A stretch of DNA of 64,000 bases from a marine actinobacterium MedAcidi-G3 (GTDB lineage: Bacteria; Actinomycetota; Acidimicrobiia; Acidimicrobiales; Poriferisodalaceae): assembly GCA_000817105.1 (NCBI GenBank), contig JUEP01000006.1, forward strand, positions 62,001-126,000, written 5' to 3'. The notes below the pieces were generated by a model. It did not search any database, was not told the origin of the DNA, and worked only from the letters and a program-made list of their open reading frames with translations. The position numbers were made by a program, and so were the translations under genes. Below are positions 46,563-54,922 of the stretch, piece by piece. Within the stretch, counting starts at the first letter, position 1; each line of letters opens with the position of its first letter.

Positions 46563-48272
46563 TCACCTTGATGCGCTGTCTTCTTCGCCGGACGCTATCG
46601 CTCCGGGAAATGCTTCTAAGACTCGATCAACACTGGTCGTTCCAGTTCCAGCATTCGCTTCGAACTCGGCAGGATCAACTACTTCTTCTTCTACTGCAGC
46701 TTTAGGTTCAGCAGTTGTCTGAACTTTTTCTTCTTGCGCTGCTGTTAGTTCGACCTCGACCTCGACCTCGAAAATATCTCGAAGTGCTGTTTCAATATCA
46801 CTTTTAATCTGCTCACAGCGTTCTCGGTGAGTTTCATTCGGTAGCTCAAACCGCACTCGTCCTTCAGCGACAGTGACAATCGTCGCCGCTTGGAACCGAG
46901 CCCGAGCCCTGGCAGCTAAAGAAGGAAGTACTTCTTGTTCCCATCTCTTCGATACCTCAGTGATTGACAACTCCAGTGAACCTTTAGCTTGGGTTTGGGT
47001 TACTGGGGCTACTTGGTCCGGTCGGTCGTCCGCCTCCGTTGCTTGGGTAGGCGGAGGCGGAGGCGGGGGCGGAGCAACCGAAGAACTATCAGAACTGGCT
47101 GCGACGACTTCTCCGTCACCGGTACTTTGCGCCGACGCCAGCACCGCTCGAGCTTGTGCCGCGGGCCGCTCGCTGCTCGATTGTGTTTGGCCCGATGGTC
47201 TAGCGGATCGCTGCACAGGATGGGGATCTGATGTTCCTGCGAAAAGCCGGACTAAGGCTAAATCCAAAACAAGGCGCGGATCTGGTGCCTGTCGCATGTC
47301 GACAAGCGCCTGGCCTAAAAGCTCTAAAGCTCGGACGTTGACCGCTCTACCCATCTCACCAGCTTTTTCAGCGAGTTCTGGTAGCTCTTCGAGCGTCGCT
47401 TCACCTGAGTTAACGCCGGCACCAGCCAGAAAAACATCTCTCAGTTTTCGTGTTGTCCTGTAAGCCAAGTCTTTCGGGTCGACACCCGCAGCAACAGTTT
47501 CGGCGATAGCTGTCATCGAATCAGTCAGATCTTGAGCAACAATCGCGTTCACCAGCGCATCCACCGAACCTCGATGTTCTGGAATTCCTCCGGCTGTGAC
47601 AACTTGATCTAGTGCCGAAAGCGTGTCCCGAACAGAACCGGAGCCCTGTTCAACTACATATTCGATAGCGGCTGAGTCGATCTCTAATTCAGCTTGTTTG
47701 GCAATTTGCTCTACGTGGAGGCGAAGCAGTTCAGGAGCAACCAACGTCAGCTCAACGTGTTGAGTTCTACTACGAATCGTTGGTAAAACCTTTTGTGGGT
47801 CTGTAGTCGCAAGAACAAAAATTACATGGTCGGGCGGTTCTTCCAGAGTCTTCAAAAGCGCGTTAGAAGCAGCAGCCGTAAGCATATGGACTTCGTCGAG
47901 CAAATAAATTTTTCGCTTCCCTGGGCTACCTAAAGCTGCGTTAGCAGTGATTTCGCGAATATTCGCGACGTTGTTATTTGACGCTGCATCTAATTCGACG
48001 AGATCCATCGAATTACCCGCCTCAAAGTTTGCGCAGCTGTCGCAACTTCCACACGGCTCACCGTCACCAGATAAATCAATACAATTCAAGGCTTTCGCAA
48101 GTATCCGCGCCGTAGATGTCTTACCTGTCCCACGAGGACCACTGAGCAAGTAAGCATGGCCGACTCTTTCTTCAACAACTGCGTTGCGAAGAGCTGCTAC
48201 TAAATGATCTTGTCCAATTACTTCTCTAAAAGTTTGTGGGCGAAAACGTCGGTACAAAGACTGGTAAACCAT
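46563..48272 (-). CDS. dnaX: DNA polymerase III gamma/tau subunit
   Basis: This 569-residue clamp-loader ATPase starts YQSLYRRFRPQTFREVIGQ, with Walker A GPRGTGKTSTARIL, the zinc-binding cysteines in CGSCDSCANF, DEVHML for Walker B, and sensor 1 LATTDPQKVLPTIRSR. The C-terminal half has an Ala/Ser/Pro linker with an eight-proline run, then a tau-like domain. I see no slippery A-rich heptamer, so gamma production by frameshift is not evident. The gene diverges from the SRP RNA. Confidence 0.96.
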   Translation of the reverse strand: MVYQSLYRRFRPQTFREVIGQDHLVAALRNAVVEERVGHAYLLSGPRGTGKTSTARILAKALNCIDLSGDGEPCGSCDSCANFEAGNSMDLVELDAASNNNVANIREITANAALGSPGKRKIYLLDEVHMLTAAASNALLKTLEEPPDHVIFVLATTDPQKVLPTIRSRTQHVELTLVAPELLRLHVEQIAKQAELEIDSAAIEYVVEQGSGSVRDTLSALDQVVTAGGIPEHRGSVDALVNAIVAQDLTDSMTAIAETVAAGVDPKDLAYRTTRKLRDVFLAGAGVNSGEATLEELPELAEKAGEMGRAVNVRALELLGQALVDMRQAPDPRLVLDLALVRLFAGTSDPHPVQRSARPSGQTQSSSERPAAQARAVLASAQSTGDGEVVAASSDSSSVAPPPPPPPPTQATEADDRPDQVAPVTQTQAKGSLELSITEVSKRWEQEVLPSLAARARARFQAATIVTVAEGRVRFELPNETHRERCEQIKSDIETALRDIFEVEVEVELTAAQEEKVQTTAEPKAAVEEEVVDPAEFEANAGTGTTSVDRVLEAFPGAIASGEEDSASR

Positions 48273-48300
48273 TAACCGCTGATGCTACTTGTGTGCCGCT

Positions 48301-48329
48301 GCGCTTAGGGGCAAGTACCCTAAGAGCGC
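48301..48329. repeat. Strong hairpin between dnaX and the SRP RNA gene
   Basis: TTAGGG and CCCTAA pair around a 7-base loop, extended by GCGC/GCGC after a two-base bulge (48301-48329). It lies 11 bases before the SRP RNA and 29 bases upstream of the dnaX start. No T run follows on either strand. It could be a 5' leader element of either transcript. Confidence 0.5.
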
Positions 48330-48339
48330 ATCATCGTTT

Positions 48340-48451
48340 CACGTGGCGGCCGGGTCCTGTGCAACAGTGGCCCGTGAATCGAGTCAGGGCCGGAAGGCAG
48401 CAGCTCTCAGCGGTTTCCGCTGTGTGCCGCAGATCACCTGGCCGCCTCGTG
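48340..48451 (+). ncRNA. ffs: Signal recognition particle RNA, small bacterial type
   Basis: The conserved domain IV is unmistakable: GTCAGGGCCGGAAGGCAGCA (48382-48401), with the GGAA tetraloop and the Ffh-binding internal loop. The outer stem pairs GGCGGCC (48345-48351) with GGCCGCC (48440-48446), extended by CACG/CGTG, which sets the ends to about 48340 and 48451. tRNA-Ser and tadA follow on the same strand. Confidence 0.95.
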
Positions 48452-48464
48452 AGACGATGATCGA

Positions 48465-48555
48465 GGAGAGTTGCCAGAGCGGACGAATGGGCTCGCTTGG
48501 AAAGCGTGTGAGGTCTAACCGGCCTCCGTGGGTTCGAATCCCACACTCTCCGCCA
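48465..48555 (+). tRNA. tRNA-Ser (anticodon GGA), CCA overlaps the tadA start
   Basis: This class II tRNA has acceptor arms GGAGAGT and ACTCTCC, anticodon loop TTGGAAA (anticodon GGA), a long variable arm and T arm GTGGG TTCGAAT CCCAC. Discriminator is G at 48552. Bases 48553-48555 read CCA, and the final A is the first base of the ATG of tadA. Confidence 0.96.
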
Positions 48556-49001
48556 TGACCGACGATGAAGTTATGCGTCTTGCCCTGCTCGAAGCAGAGA
48601 AAGCAATCCAACACGAAGATGTACCCGTGGGTGCATTAGTGATAGTTGACGATGTGGTCATCGCTTCTCGCCACAACGAACGCCAATTGACTGGGGACCC
48701 AACCGCACACGCTGAAATTCTTGCCTTGAGAGACGCTGCATCTCATTTGGGAACGTGGCACCTCGATGGCGCGACGCTCGTAACAACTTTAGAGCCATGC
48801 CCAATGTGTGCAGGAGCCGCACTCAACGCTCGAATTTCTCGCCTAATTTTTGGTGCTCACGATCCTAAAGCTGGAGCAGCTGAAACGCTGTACAACCTGA
48901 TGGACGACCCTCGATTGAACCATCAAGCAAAAGTAACTAGTGGCATATTGGCTGCTGAGAGCGGTGAAATTCTTAGCCGCTTTTTCGCTGAGCGGCGTTG
49001 A
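48555..49001 (+). CDS. tadA: tRNA-specific adenosine deaminase
   Basis: TadA converts A34 of tRNA-Arg(ACG) to inosine. The zinc site is THAEILAL (His and catalytic Glu) with PCPMCAGA. The ATG at 48555 gives 148 residues, but it shares its A with the CCA end of tRNA-Ser, so processing of the tRNA would cut this codon. The ATG at 48573 (142 residues, MRLALLEAEKA) also matches family starts. I keep the longer form and flag the doubt. Confidence 0.93.
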   Translation: MTDDEVMRLALLEAEKAIQHEDVPVGALVIVDDVVIASRHNERQLTGDPTAHAEILALRDAASHLGTWHLDGATLVTTLEPCPMCAGAALNARISRLIFGAHDPKAGAAETLYNLMDDPRLNHQAKVTSGILAAESGEILSRFFAERR

Positions 49002-49035
49002 CGTTTTAAACGCCACAGCCACATCACAATCGAAA

Positions 49036-49125
49036 TGGCGGAAGGTGTGGGATTCGAACCCACGGTGACCCGGAGGCCACAACGGCTTTCGAGGCCGCCC
49101 CATTCGTCCGCTCTGGCAACCTTCC
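49036..49125 (-). tRNA. tRNA-Ser (anticodon CGA)
   Basis: On the minus strand the acceptor arms GGAAGGT and ACCTTCC pair perfectly; the anticodon arm GGC CTCGAAA GCC gives CGA; a long variable arm and T arm GTGGG TTCGAAT CCCAC follow. CCA is encoded (49038-49036). It converges on tadA 34 bases away. Confidence 0.97.
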
Positions 49126-49328
49126 GTTTCCGATCCTACCCTTCGGTGAAGCCACCACCATCAACCGTCTTCTGCGGCTGCTACCAGTAGCTGCGTTACT
49201 CTTCCGTTCTGGTGTCATCTGGCGTAAGCACCGCCTCAGATTTTGTTCAACTAGTTTCGTTAACTATTCGAATCGATATTCGCGCGATTATGACTGAAAC
49301 CTTCTTCGCAATTTAAGGATTAACCAAG

Positions 49329-50585
49329 GTGACGGAAACACATACATGGTCTGTCGGCGATCTCTGCGAAGCCATCAGGGATACTTTTACAGCTGTATTT
49401 CCTCACGAGATTTGGCTCGAAGGTGAAATTAGCAGCCTCAAGTTCCATTCTTCGGGACACGTTTATTTCGATCTGATCGAACCAGACGACAGTGGCAACC
49501 AAGTCGACAAGATGTCGGTCGCTTTGTGGAAAGGAAGACGAAAAGGAGTGGAATCAGTGTTGAATCGCGCTGATGCTGGTCCTTTAACGGAGGGGATAAA
49601 GGTTCGGATAAGGGGCGAATTATCTTTCTATGCCCCACAAGGCCGTGTGCAACTGACGATGACGGCAATTGACCCTCATCACACGTTGGGTCAGTTGTCG
49701 ATCGACAGAGAACGAGTCTTACAGTCACTATCGAAAGATGGCCTTTTAGAAACCAATCACTCTCTCCAGTTGAGTCTCGTTCCTCTCAACATTGGGCTAA
49801 TTACTTCAGATGGGAGTGCCGCATACAACGATTTTGTAAACGAGATCTCTTCCAGTCGTTACCCATTCAAAATTTCTCTCGCACATTCCGCCGTTCAGGG
49901 AGCTGAGGCAGACGTCAGTTTGATAGCTGCGATTGAAACATTGGCCAACAGCGACGTAGACGTAATTGCAGTTGTGAGGGGCGGAGGGGCTCGAACCGAT
50001 CTACTCGCGTTCGATCTCGAAAATGTCGCTAGAGCGGTAGCCCTCGCAGGGATTCCAGTCTTTTCTGGCATAGGGCACGAAATCGACCGATCAATAGTAG
50101 ATGAAGTAGCTCACACGGCTTTCAAGACACCGACTGCTTGTGCCGCAGCATTAGTGCAATCTGTTGCTGCATTCGATCAGAACCTAAGTAACTCCGCTCG
50201 ACAGATTGTCAATCTCGCAAATAGCTGTCACGACCGTGCCGCAGCGTTTATTTCTTCTGCAGCTCGCTCTATTAACGACCGGGCGCGCCGAATACTTGAT
50301 GTCAAAAACAGCCAGTTGGATGCTGCCAGCGGTCGTCTCCGCGACCTTTCTCTGAAGGCAATTGATCGCAATCTTGAGAGATGCAACCGAACTTTTGACC
50401 TACTTCAGGCTCTTGATCCGAACCGGATCCTGGCACGAGGCTTTTCAATTACGCGAAACGAAGACGGAGAAGTAATTCGAAATGTGATCTCCTCTGGCGT
50501 CACGATCTATACCGAAACAGCTACTTCCCGCATCACAAGCACAGTCACAGACTCAACACCCCGCAACCCCAAGGACAACACATGA
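49329..50585 (+). CDS. xseA: Exodeoxyribonuclease VII large subunit
   Basis: XseA is the catalytic subunit of a single-strand exonuclease. The 418-residue protein has the N-terminal OB fold (IWLEGEISSLKFHSSGHVYF), the domain IGLITSDGSAAYNDF, VVRGGGARTDLLAFD and SGIGHEIDRSIVDEVA, all hallmark motifs. The GTG at 49329 follows AAGG. It overlaps xseB by 4 bases. The 200 bases upstream show only a possible promoter and no gene. Confidence 0.96.
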   Translation: MTETHTWSVGDLCEAIRDTFTAVFPHEIWLEGEISSLKFHSSGHVYFDLIEPDDSGNQVDKMSVALWKGRRKGVESVLNRADAGPLTEGIKVRIRGELSFYAPQGRVQLTMTAIDPHHTLGQLSIDRERVLQSLSKDGLLETNHSLQLSLVPLNIGLITSDGSAAYNDFVNEISSSRYPFKISLAHSAVQGAEADVSLIAAIETLANSDVDVIAVVRGGGARTDLLAFDLENVARAVALAGIPVFSGIGHEIDRSIVDEVAHTAFKTPTACAAALVQSVAAFDQNLSNSARQIVNLANSCHDRAAAFISSAARSINDRARRILDVKNSQLDAASGRLRDLSLKAIDRNLERCNRTFDLLQALDPNRILARGFSITRNEDGEVIRNVISSGVTIYTETATSRITSTVTDSTPRNPKDNT

Positions 50586-50785
50586 CTGATCCAGATCTTA
50601 CGTTCCAGACCGCTACACGAGAATTAGAAGAAATCCTAAGAAAGCTCGACGGTGACGACGTAAATATTGACTCTCTCACAGTTGATCTCGAGCGCGCCTC
50701 AGAACTAATCGAGTGGTGCAGAGAACGCCTCGAAACCACACAACATGAGGTTGAAAGAATCGTTACTGACCTCGACAACGATTGA
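50582..50785 (+). CDS. xseB: Exodeoxyribonuclease VII small subunit
   Basis: This 67-residue all-helical protein has the XseB pattern TFQTATRELEEILRKLDGDD followed by LERASELIEWCRERL. Several copies assemble on each XseA. It overlaps the end of xseA in an ATGA, as usual. The candidate antisense-strand RNA ends 9 bases after its stop. Confidence 0.95.
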   Translation: MTDPDLTFQTATRELEEILRKLDGDDVNIDSLTVDLERASELIEWCRERLETTQHEVERIVTDLDND

Positions 50786-50793
50786 ATCTCACC

Positions 50794-50839
50794 AAAAAGA
50801 TGTGAACCGAGGGAGTCGGTGGGTACTCCCTCGGTTCAC
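50794..50839 (-). terminator. Rho-independent terminator of the candidate RNA
   Basis: Perfect 15-bp arms GTGAACCGAGGGAGT (50802-50816) and ACTCCCTCGGTTCAC (50825-50839) enclose an 8-base loop. On the minus strand the stem is followed by ATC and five T residues ending at 50794. On the plus strand the stem is followed by GGAACG, so it cannot serve xseAB. Confidence 0.85.
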
Positions 50840-50956
50840 GGAACGCTCGCGGATTGGTGGGAAACCCGGAGCGAATCCCGCGCGTTAACCGTAAAGGTTC
50901 ACGCCAGTTTGATTTTTAATCGAACGTCCAGAGAAGTTCGAGTCCCAAATACTTCA
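50794..50956 (-). ncRNA. Unassigned candidate structured RNA, about 160 nt
   Basis: The gap between xseB and the S9 peptidase gene holds four hairpins in a row on the minus strand: TCGAAC/GTTCGA (50920-50941); GCGT-AACC/GGTT-ACGC (50882-50904) with a 5-base loop; GCGGGATT/AATCCGC with one bulge (50849-50881); and the 15-bp terminator stem. A -10-like TATGAT lies just upstream (50963-50968). I see no coding frame in it. It does not show the marks of tmRNA, RNase P RNA, SRP RNA, tRNA or the 6C RNA. The 5' end is estimated from the -10 box. Confidence 0.6.
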
Positions 50957-50962
50957 GTGCAG

Positions 50963-50968
50963 ATCATA
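50963..50968 (-). promoter_or_regulatory. Possible -10 element of the candidate RNA
   Basis: The minus strand reads TATGAT, one mismatch from TATAAT, about 7 bases before the estimated start of the RNA. No good -35 sequence is seen at 16-18 bases upstream, so the promoter is tentative. Confidence 0.35.
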
Positions 50969-51019
50969 CCCAACAGCTAGCTTTAATTAGGTCATATTCA
51001 GAGCATTCTTGAGGTTATT

Positions 51020-52921
51020 TTGAAACAGGATCAACCATATGGCAGTTGGGTATCTGAACTCAGTTCCCAAGAGCTCGCGAAGGGCGCCAAACGTCTCTCT
51101 GAGCCGCGTGTTTTTAAAGACGAAGTGCTTTGGCTAGAAGGTAGGCCCGAAGAATCGGGACGTACGGCACTAGTCAAGTTTGATGGTGTGAATGTTCTTA
51201 CCCTGGGGCCAGATGACCTCAATGTGCGGACATTGGTCCACGAATATGGCGGTGGTTCCTGGCTTCCAACTGAAGATGGTATTTGGCTTTCAAATTTTGA
51301 TGACCAACGGTTGTGGTTACTCAACGATGACTTCCGTCCAGTAACCCCAGAACCATCTATCTCTAAAGGCCTGCGTTATTCAAATGGAGTCACTGTTCCT
51401 GATAGCGGCGACACCATCTGGGTTGTTGAACGACACCGGGAAAGTCATGCGCATCCTGAAAACCTCTTAGCGACAGTGAACACTGCTGGGACGATTAACG
51501 AAGTCGCATCAGGAGCAGATTTCTATTCTTCACCAACAATTTCTCCTGACGGAAAATTGCTGGCGTATCTGTCTTGGGATCATCCATCGATGCCATGGGA
51601 CCATGTCCGTCTTCATATTGCACAACGACAGAACTCGGGATGGGCCAGACACCGAGTGGTACTCGACGGTCCCGCATTACAACAACCCCAATTTTCACCT
51701 GATGGTCGACTTCACATCATTAGCGATGCGACGGGTTGGTGGAATATTCACGAGGTTGACCTAAGCAGCAACTCGTCTAAGCCAGTTGTTCAGGACTCAG
51801 TCGAATTCGGTGTCCCCGGATGGGTTTTTGGTCAAAGAAGCTATGCGTGGACAAACGATGCAATCTGGTGCAGTTGGGTTGATCAAGGGGTGGGCCACTT
51901 AGGACGAATTGTTGATTCAGTCCTAACCGAAACCAATTGTGCTTTGACCGAATTCAACGGCCTAGACACCTTGACTGACGGGCGGGCAATCACAGTTGCA
52001 GCTAGCTGGGAAACGACAGCTGCTGTTCAAGCCATAGACAGTAACGGCGTATGTGAACAACTAAGTGCCTCCCGCCCACTACCTCTGGCTCGGGAGGACA
52101 TTTCGATCCCCGAAGCCATTGAGGTACCGGGCCCATCGGGTCGCGTTACTCACGCTTTCCATTTCGCTCCAAAAAGCTCGACTCATATCTGTTCCTCAGA
52201 ATTACCGCCTCTTATAGTCCTCAGCCATGGCGGCCCAACCGGGTCGGCAAGATCTTCGTTCGACCCTGCTATTCAGTATTGGACGAACCGAGGTATCGCT
52301 GTAGTGGATGTCAACTACCGGGGAAGCACTGGGTTTGGCACAACGTACAGAAACATGTTGCGGGGACAATGGGGAGTTGCTGATACTGAGGACTGCATCG
52401 CCACCGCCCAACATCTGGCTGACAACCAGTTGGTTGATACCGAACGGCTGACAATAAAAGGAGGATCAGCTGGCGGCTTCACGACGCTGTGCGCGTTAAC
52501 AATGAGCAACCTCTTTGCAGCAGGAATTTCGCGATATGGGGTAGCTGACCTCGCTACTTTGGCTCGAGATACACACAAATTTGAGGCTCGATATCTCGAT
52601 TCCCTAGTCGGTGAGTGGCCTGCAGAAGAAGCTATCTATGTGGAGCGTTCCCCAATTCATCACACCCACCGATTGTCAACACCGATGATCGTTTTGCAAG
52701 GTTCAGAGGATCCAGTTGTTCCTCCGTCTCAAGCTGAACAACTGGTAGAAGCTCTAACGAGTGCCAAGATCCCGCACTCATATGTTCTGTTTGAGGGTGA
52801 AAGTCATGGCTTCCGCAAAGCTGAAACAATATCTCGTGCTTTAAATTTGGAGCTTTCGTTTTTGGGGCAAGTTCTGGGGTTCGAACCGGCAGATTTGATT
52901 GAACCTGTTCAAATTTTGTGA
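51020..52921 (+). CDS. S9 family prolyl oligopeptidase-like peptidase
   Basis: This 633-residue serine peptidase has an N-terminal beta-propeller (about 1-370, repeats such as SPTISPDGKLLAYLSW) and a C-terminal alpha/beta hydrolase domain. The nucleophile is Ser482 in KGGSAGGFTT, with Asp near 563 in GSEDPVVPP and His near 596 in GESHGFRKAE. It has no signal peptide, so it is likely cytosolic and acts on peptides of moderate size. The start is TTG at 51020, preceded by GAGGT. Confidence 0.92.
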   Translation: MKQDQPYGSWVSELSSQELAKGAKRLSEPRVFKDEVLWLEGRPEESGRTALVKFDGVNVLTLGPDDLNVRTLVHEYGGGSWLPTEDGIWLSNFDDQRLWLLNDDFRPVTPEPSISKGLRYSNGVTVPDSGDTIWVVERHRESHAHPENLLATVNTAGTINEVASGADFYSSPTISPDGKLLAYLSWDHPSMPWDHVRLHIAQRQNSGWARHRVVLDGPALQQPQFSPDGRLHIISDATGWWNIHEVDLSSNSSKPVVQDSVEFGVPGWVFGQRSYAWTNDAIWCSWVDQGVGHLGRIVDSVLTETNCALTEFNGLDTLTDGRAITVAASWETTAAVQAIDSNGVCEQLSASRPLPLAREDISIPEAIEVPGPSGRVTHAFHFAPKSSTHICSSELPPLIVLSHGGPTGSARSSFDPAIQYWTNRGIAVVDVNYRGSTGFGTTYRNMLRGQWGVADTEDCIATAQHLADNQLVDTERLTIKGGSAGGFTTLCALTMSNLFAAGISRYGVADLATLARDTHKFEARYLDSLVGEWPAEEAIYVERSPIHHTHRLSTPMIVLQGSEDPVVPPSQAEQLVEALTSAKIPHSYVLFEGESHGFRKAETISRALNLELSFLGQVLGFEPADLIEPVQIL

Positions 52922-52923
52922 GT

Positions 52924-54141
52924 TCAGCCTGCTGTGGTTGAAGGCGTTGAATCTATGGCGCCATCGCCCAACGCTTCTGTAGTCGTCGGCGGCTCGGGGT
53001 CATGTTGCTCGCATCTTCCCTCAATGACATCAACAATACGGTCGTACCGCTCACCACTCGAAATGGGAGTTGCCCCTCCTTGGTAATCCAATACATGGGG
53101 ATGGAACCGATAACCCTCTATGTAGGGGCCGTCGAACATTATTTCCAAAACACCGGTGTCGCCCGTTATGCCGTATCGCGGATGCCAAGCGAAATTGCCG
53201 AGTGAGTATGCAATAACGCTGCGATCAAAAGTCTCTATTGGTTGCAAGACGTGAGGATGATGTCCAAGAATCAAACTCGCTCCTGCTTCGATTAGCTCAG
53301 CAGCCAACTTTCGCTGGTCTTCATTGGGACAGGTTTCACGTTCGATTCCCCAATGCACGCTCACGACAACTACGTCATTGCCCGCTGCTGCTGCTCGTAC
53401 AGCAGCTAGGACACGGGGAATCGCCCATTTTGCATCAGCAACCCCGGGCCGCTCAGCTGTTGAGGCAAAGCCCCCTGGGACAACCGCTGTTGCGGAAACA
53501 AATGCTACGCGAACACCGTTATCTAAAGTCATAACTCGCGGTGCGTAGGCCTCAGCGTTATTAGAGCCCGCCCCAGGTCGCAAAATTCCAACCTCGTCAA
53601 GCACTGAAATCGTGTCAGCAAGCCCTATCGAGCCGTAATCAAGTATGTGATTATTAGCTAAAGAAACCACATCTATGCCAGCTCCGGCGAGAGTTAATGC
53701 GGCTGATCCAGGCGCTCGAAAAACGAATTCCTTGTCATAAGGTTCTCCACGTTCCGTAATCGCCATTTCGAGATTCACAATCGCCACTTCTGCTGAGGCG
53801 AGGTCAGGTTCTACTTTAAGAAACGGATCAATACCTTCCGGTTCAGTGCGATCAAGAAGCACATCGCCGCCCGCAAGCAGCGTCCATGGTCGTAACTCGA
53901 GAGTTGTCGTTGTAACGCTTGGAGTTGAAACATCTGTGGTCGGGGTTGCATCGGTTTGCTGATCGGATGGTTTCAGTTCACTCGTGGCAGGTGCAGCCAC
54001 CTTCCTATCTGATTGTTCGGCTTTTACGGCAGTTGTTTCACGAGCCACGAAGATTGCCTTCTCAGCTTCAGGTCCTGCGCACGCAACAGTTAGGGCGACA
54101 AGCAGCGCAATTATGGCCACGGAAATGTAACGGCTGTACAC
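52924..54141 (-). CDS. CapA-family (poly-gamma-glutamate synthesis type) lipoprotein
   Basis: This CapA-like metallophosphatase-fold protein has LAGGDVLLDR, VNLEMAITERGEPY, SLANNHILDYG, VVSVHWGIE and LGHHPHVLQPIE. The frame is open to 54243, overlapping SURF1 by 74 bases; the GTG at 54141 removes the overlap and begins a signal-peptide (YISVAIIALLVALTVACAG) with a possible lipid-attachment cysteine. A Thr/Ser-rich linker follows. It is probably anchored outside the cell. Its substrate is unknown, since no capBC is present. Confidence 0.84.
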   Translation of the reverse strand: MYSRYISVAIIALLVALTVACAGPEAEKAIFVARETTAVKAEQSDRKVAAPATSELKPSDQQTDATPTTDVSTPSVTTTTLELRPWTLLAGGDVLLDRTEPEGIDPFLKVEPDLASAEVAIVNLEMAITERGEPYDKEFVFRAPGSAALTLAGAGIDVVSLANNHILDYGSIGLADTISVLDEVGILRPGAGSNNAEAYAPRVMTLDNGVRVAFVSATAVVPGGFASTAERPGVADAKWAIPRVLAAVRAAAAGNDVVVVSVHWGIERETCPNEDQRKLAAELIEAGASLILGHHPHVLQPIETFDRSVIAYSLGNFAWHPRYGITGDTGVLEIMFDGPYIEGYRFHPHVLDYQGGATPISSGERYDRIVDVIEGRCEQHDPEPPTTTEALGDGAIDSTPSTTAG

Positions 54142-54169
54142 GGCGGGTGAGTCTACGTCGCGGACTAGC

Positions 54170-54922
54170 GTGCAACTGATGTACCGCTTCCTTCGTGAAC
54201 CTAAATGGATAGTGGCGCACCTTCTGACATTGCTGTTGCTCACCGCTTTTATGTGCGCAGGTGTTTGGCAGTTCGGGAGGCATCAAGCAAGAAGCGAACG
54301 CAACAGCAGCGTTTTAGATCGGTCTAACGATCAGTTTCTTACCGCGGATGACCTTTTTAGCGCTAACAGCGATATCGAATTTCGGTTGGTGCAATTGGAG
54401 GGCTTATGGTCTGAAGACGATGCGGTATTGATACGCAACAGAAGCCACAAAGAAGCAGCGGGCTGCCATTTAGCGGTCCCTCTGGTTAGCGATGTTTCGC
54501 GCGCAACTCTTGTGACTGTCGGGTGGCTTCCTCAAAGCTCATGCGACACTTACAAATTTGAGTTACCGCTGGGAGATGTGTCGCTTACAGGTCGAGTGAG
54601 GCTCAGCCAAAAAAGAGGGGCAATTGGGGCACGAGACGCCTCGACTGGTGTCCTTACCTCGTTAGCTAGAACTGATGTCAGTCGGATAGGCCAACAAGTG
54701 TCCTACCCATTAGCACCCGTTTATGTTGAATTAATTGCTAGCGAACCTGAACTAGTCGACGCTTTTCCGCTCGAGCCTCCGCCAACTAATCTTGGGCCTC
54801 ATTTGGGTTACGCAGTGCAGTGGTTTCTATTTTTCGCTGTTGGGATAGTCGGTTATCCGCTCGTTCTGCGCAGACACTCCCGAAAGGGACAGGCTGAGGA
54901 CTTGGGACCTGTTGACGATTAA
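54170..54922 (+). CDS. SURF1-family protein (cytochrome oxidase assembly)
   Basis: This 250-residue protein has two membrane helices (about 14-32 and about 215-233) and the SURF1 motifs GVWQFGRHQARSERN, LEGLWSEDDAVLIRNRS and a C-terminal HLGYAVQWFLF. SURF1 helps assemble heme-copper oxidase. The start may be GTG 54170 or ATG 54179. No cox genes are adjacent. The gene is divergent from the CapA-like gene. Confidence 0.9.
   Translation: MQLMYRFLREPKWIVAHLLTLLLLTAFMCAGVWQFGRHQARSERNSSVLDRSNDQFLTADDLFSANSDIEFRLVQLEGLWSEDDAVLIRNRSHKEAAGCHLAVPLVSDVSRATLVTVGWLPQSSCDTYKFELPLGDVSLTGRVRLSQKRGAIGARDASTGVLTSLARTDVSRIGQQVSYPLAPVYVELIASEPELVDAFPLEPPPTNLGPHLGYAVQWFLFFAVGIVGYPLVLRRHSRKGQAEDLGPVDD

Noticed and set aside
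46873-47463. 196-codon frame antisense to dnaX, rich in Ser, Ala and Gly
   Set aside because: It is the reverse of the Pro/Ala/Ser linker of dnaX, low in complexity, with no domain signal.
50802-50839. The 15-bp stem read as a terminator for xseA-xseB on the plus strand
   Set aside because: No T run follows on the plus strand; the five-T run lies on the minus-strand side.
50786-51019. tRNA-Sec, tmRNA or 6C RNA in the gap after xseB
   Set aside because: GTTCGAG resembles a T loop but its stem does not pair. There is no TCA anticodon arm, no tag reading frame, and no loops of six cytosines.
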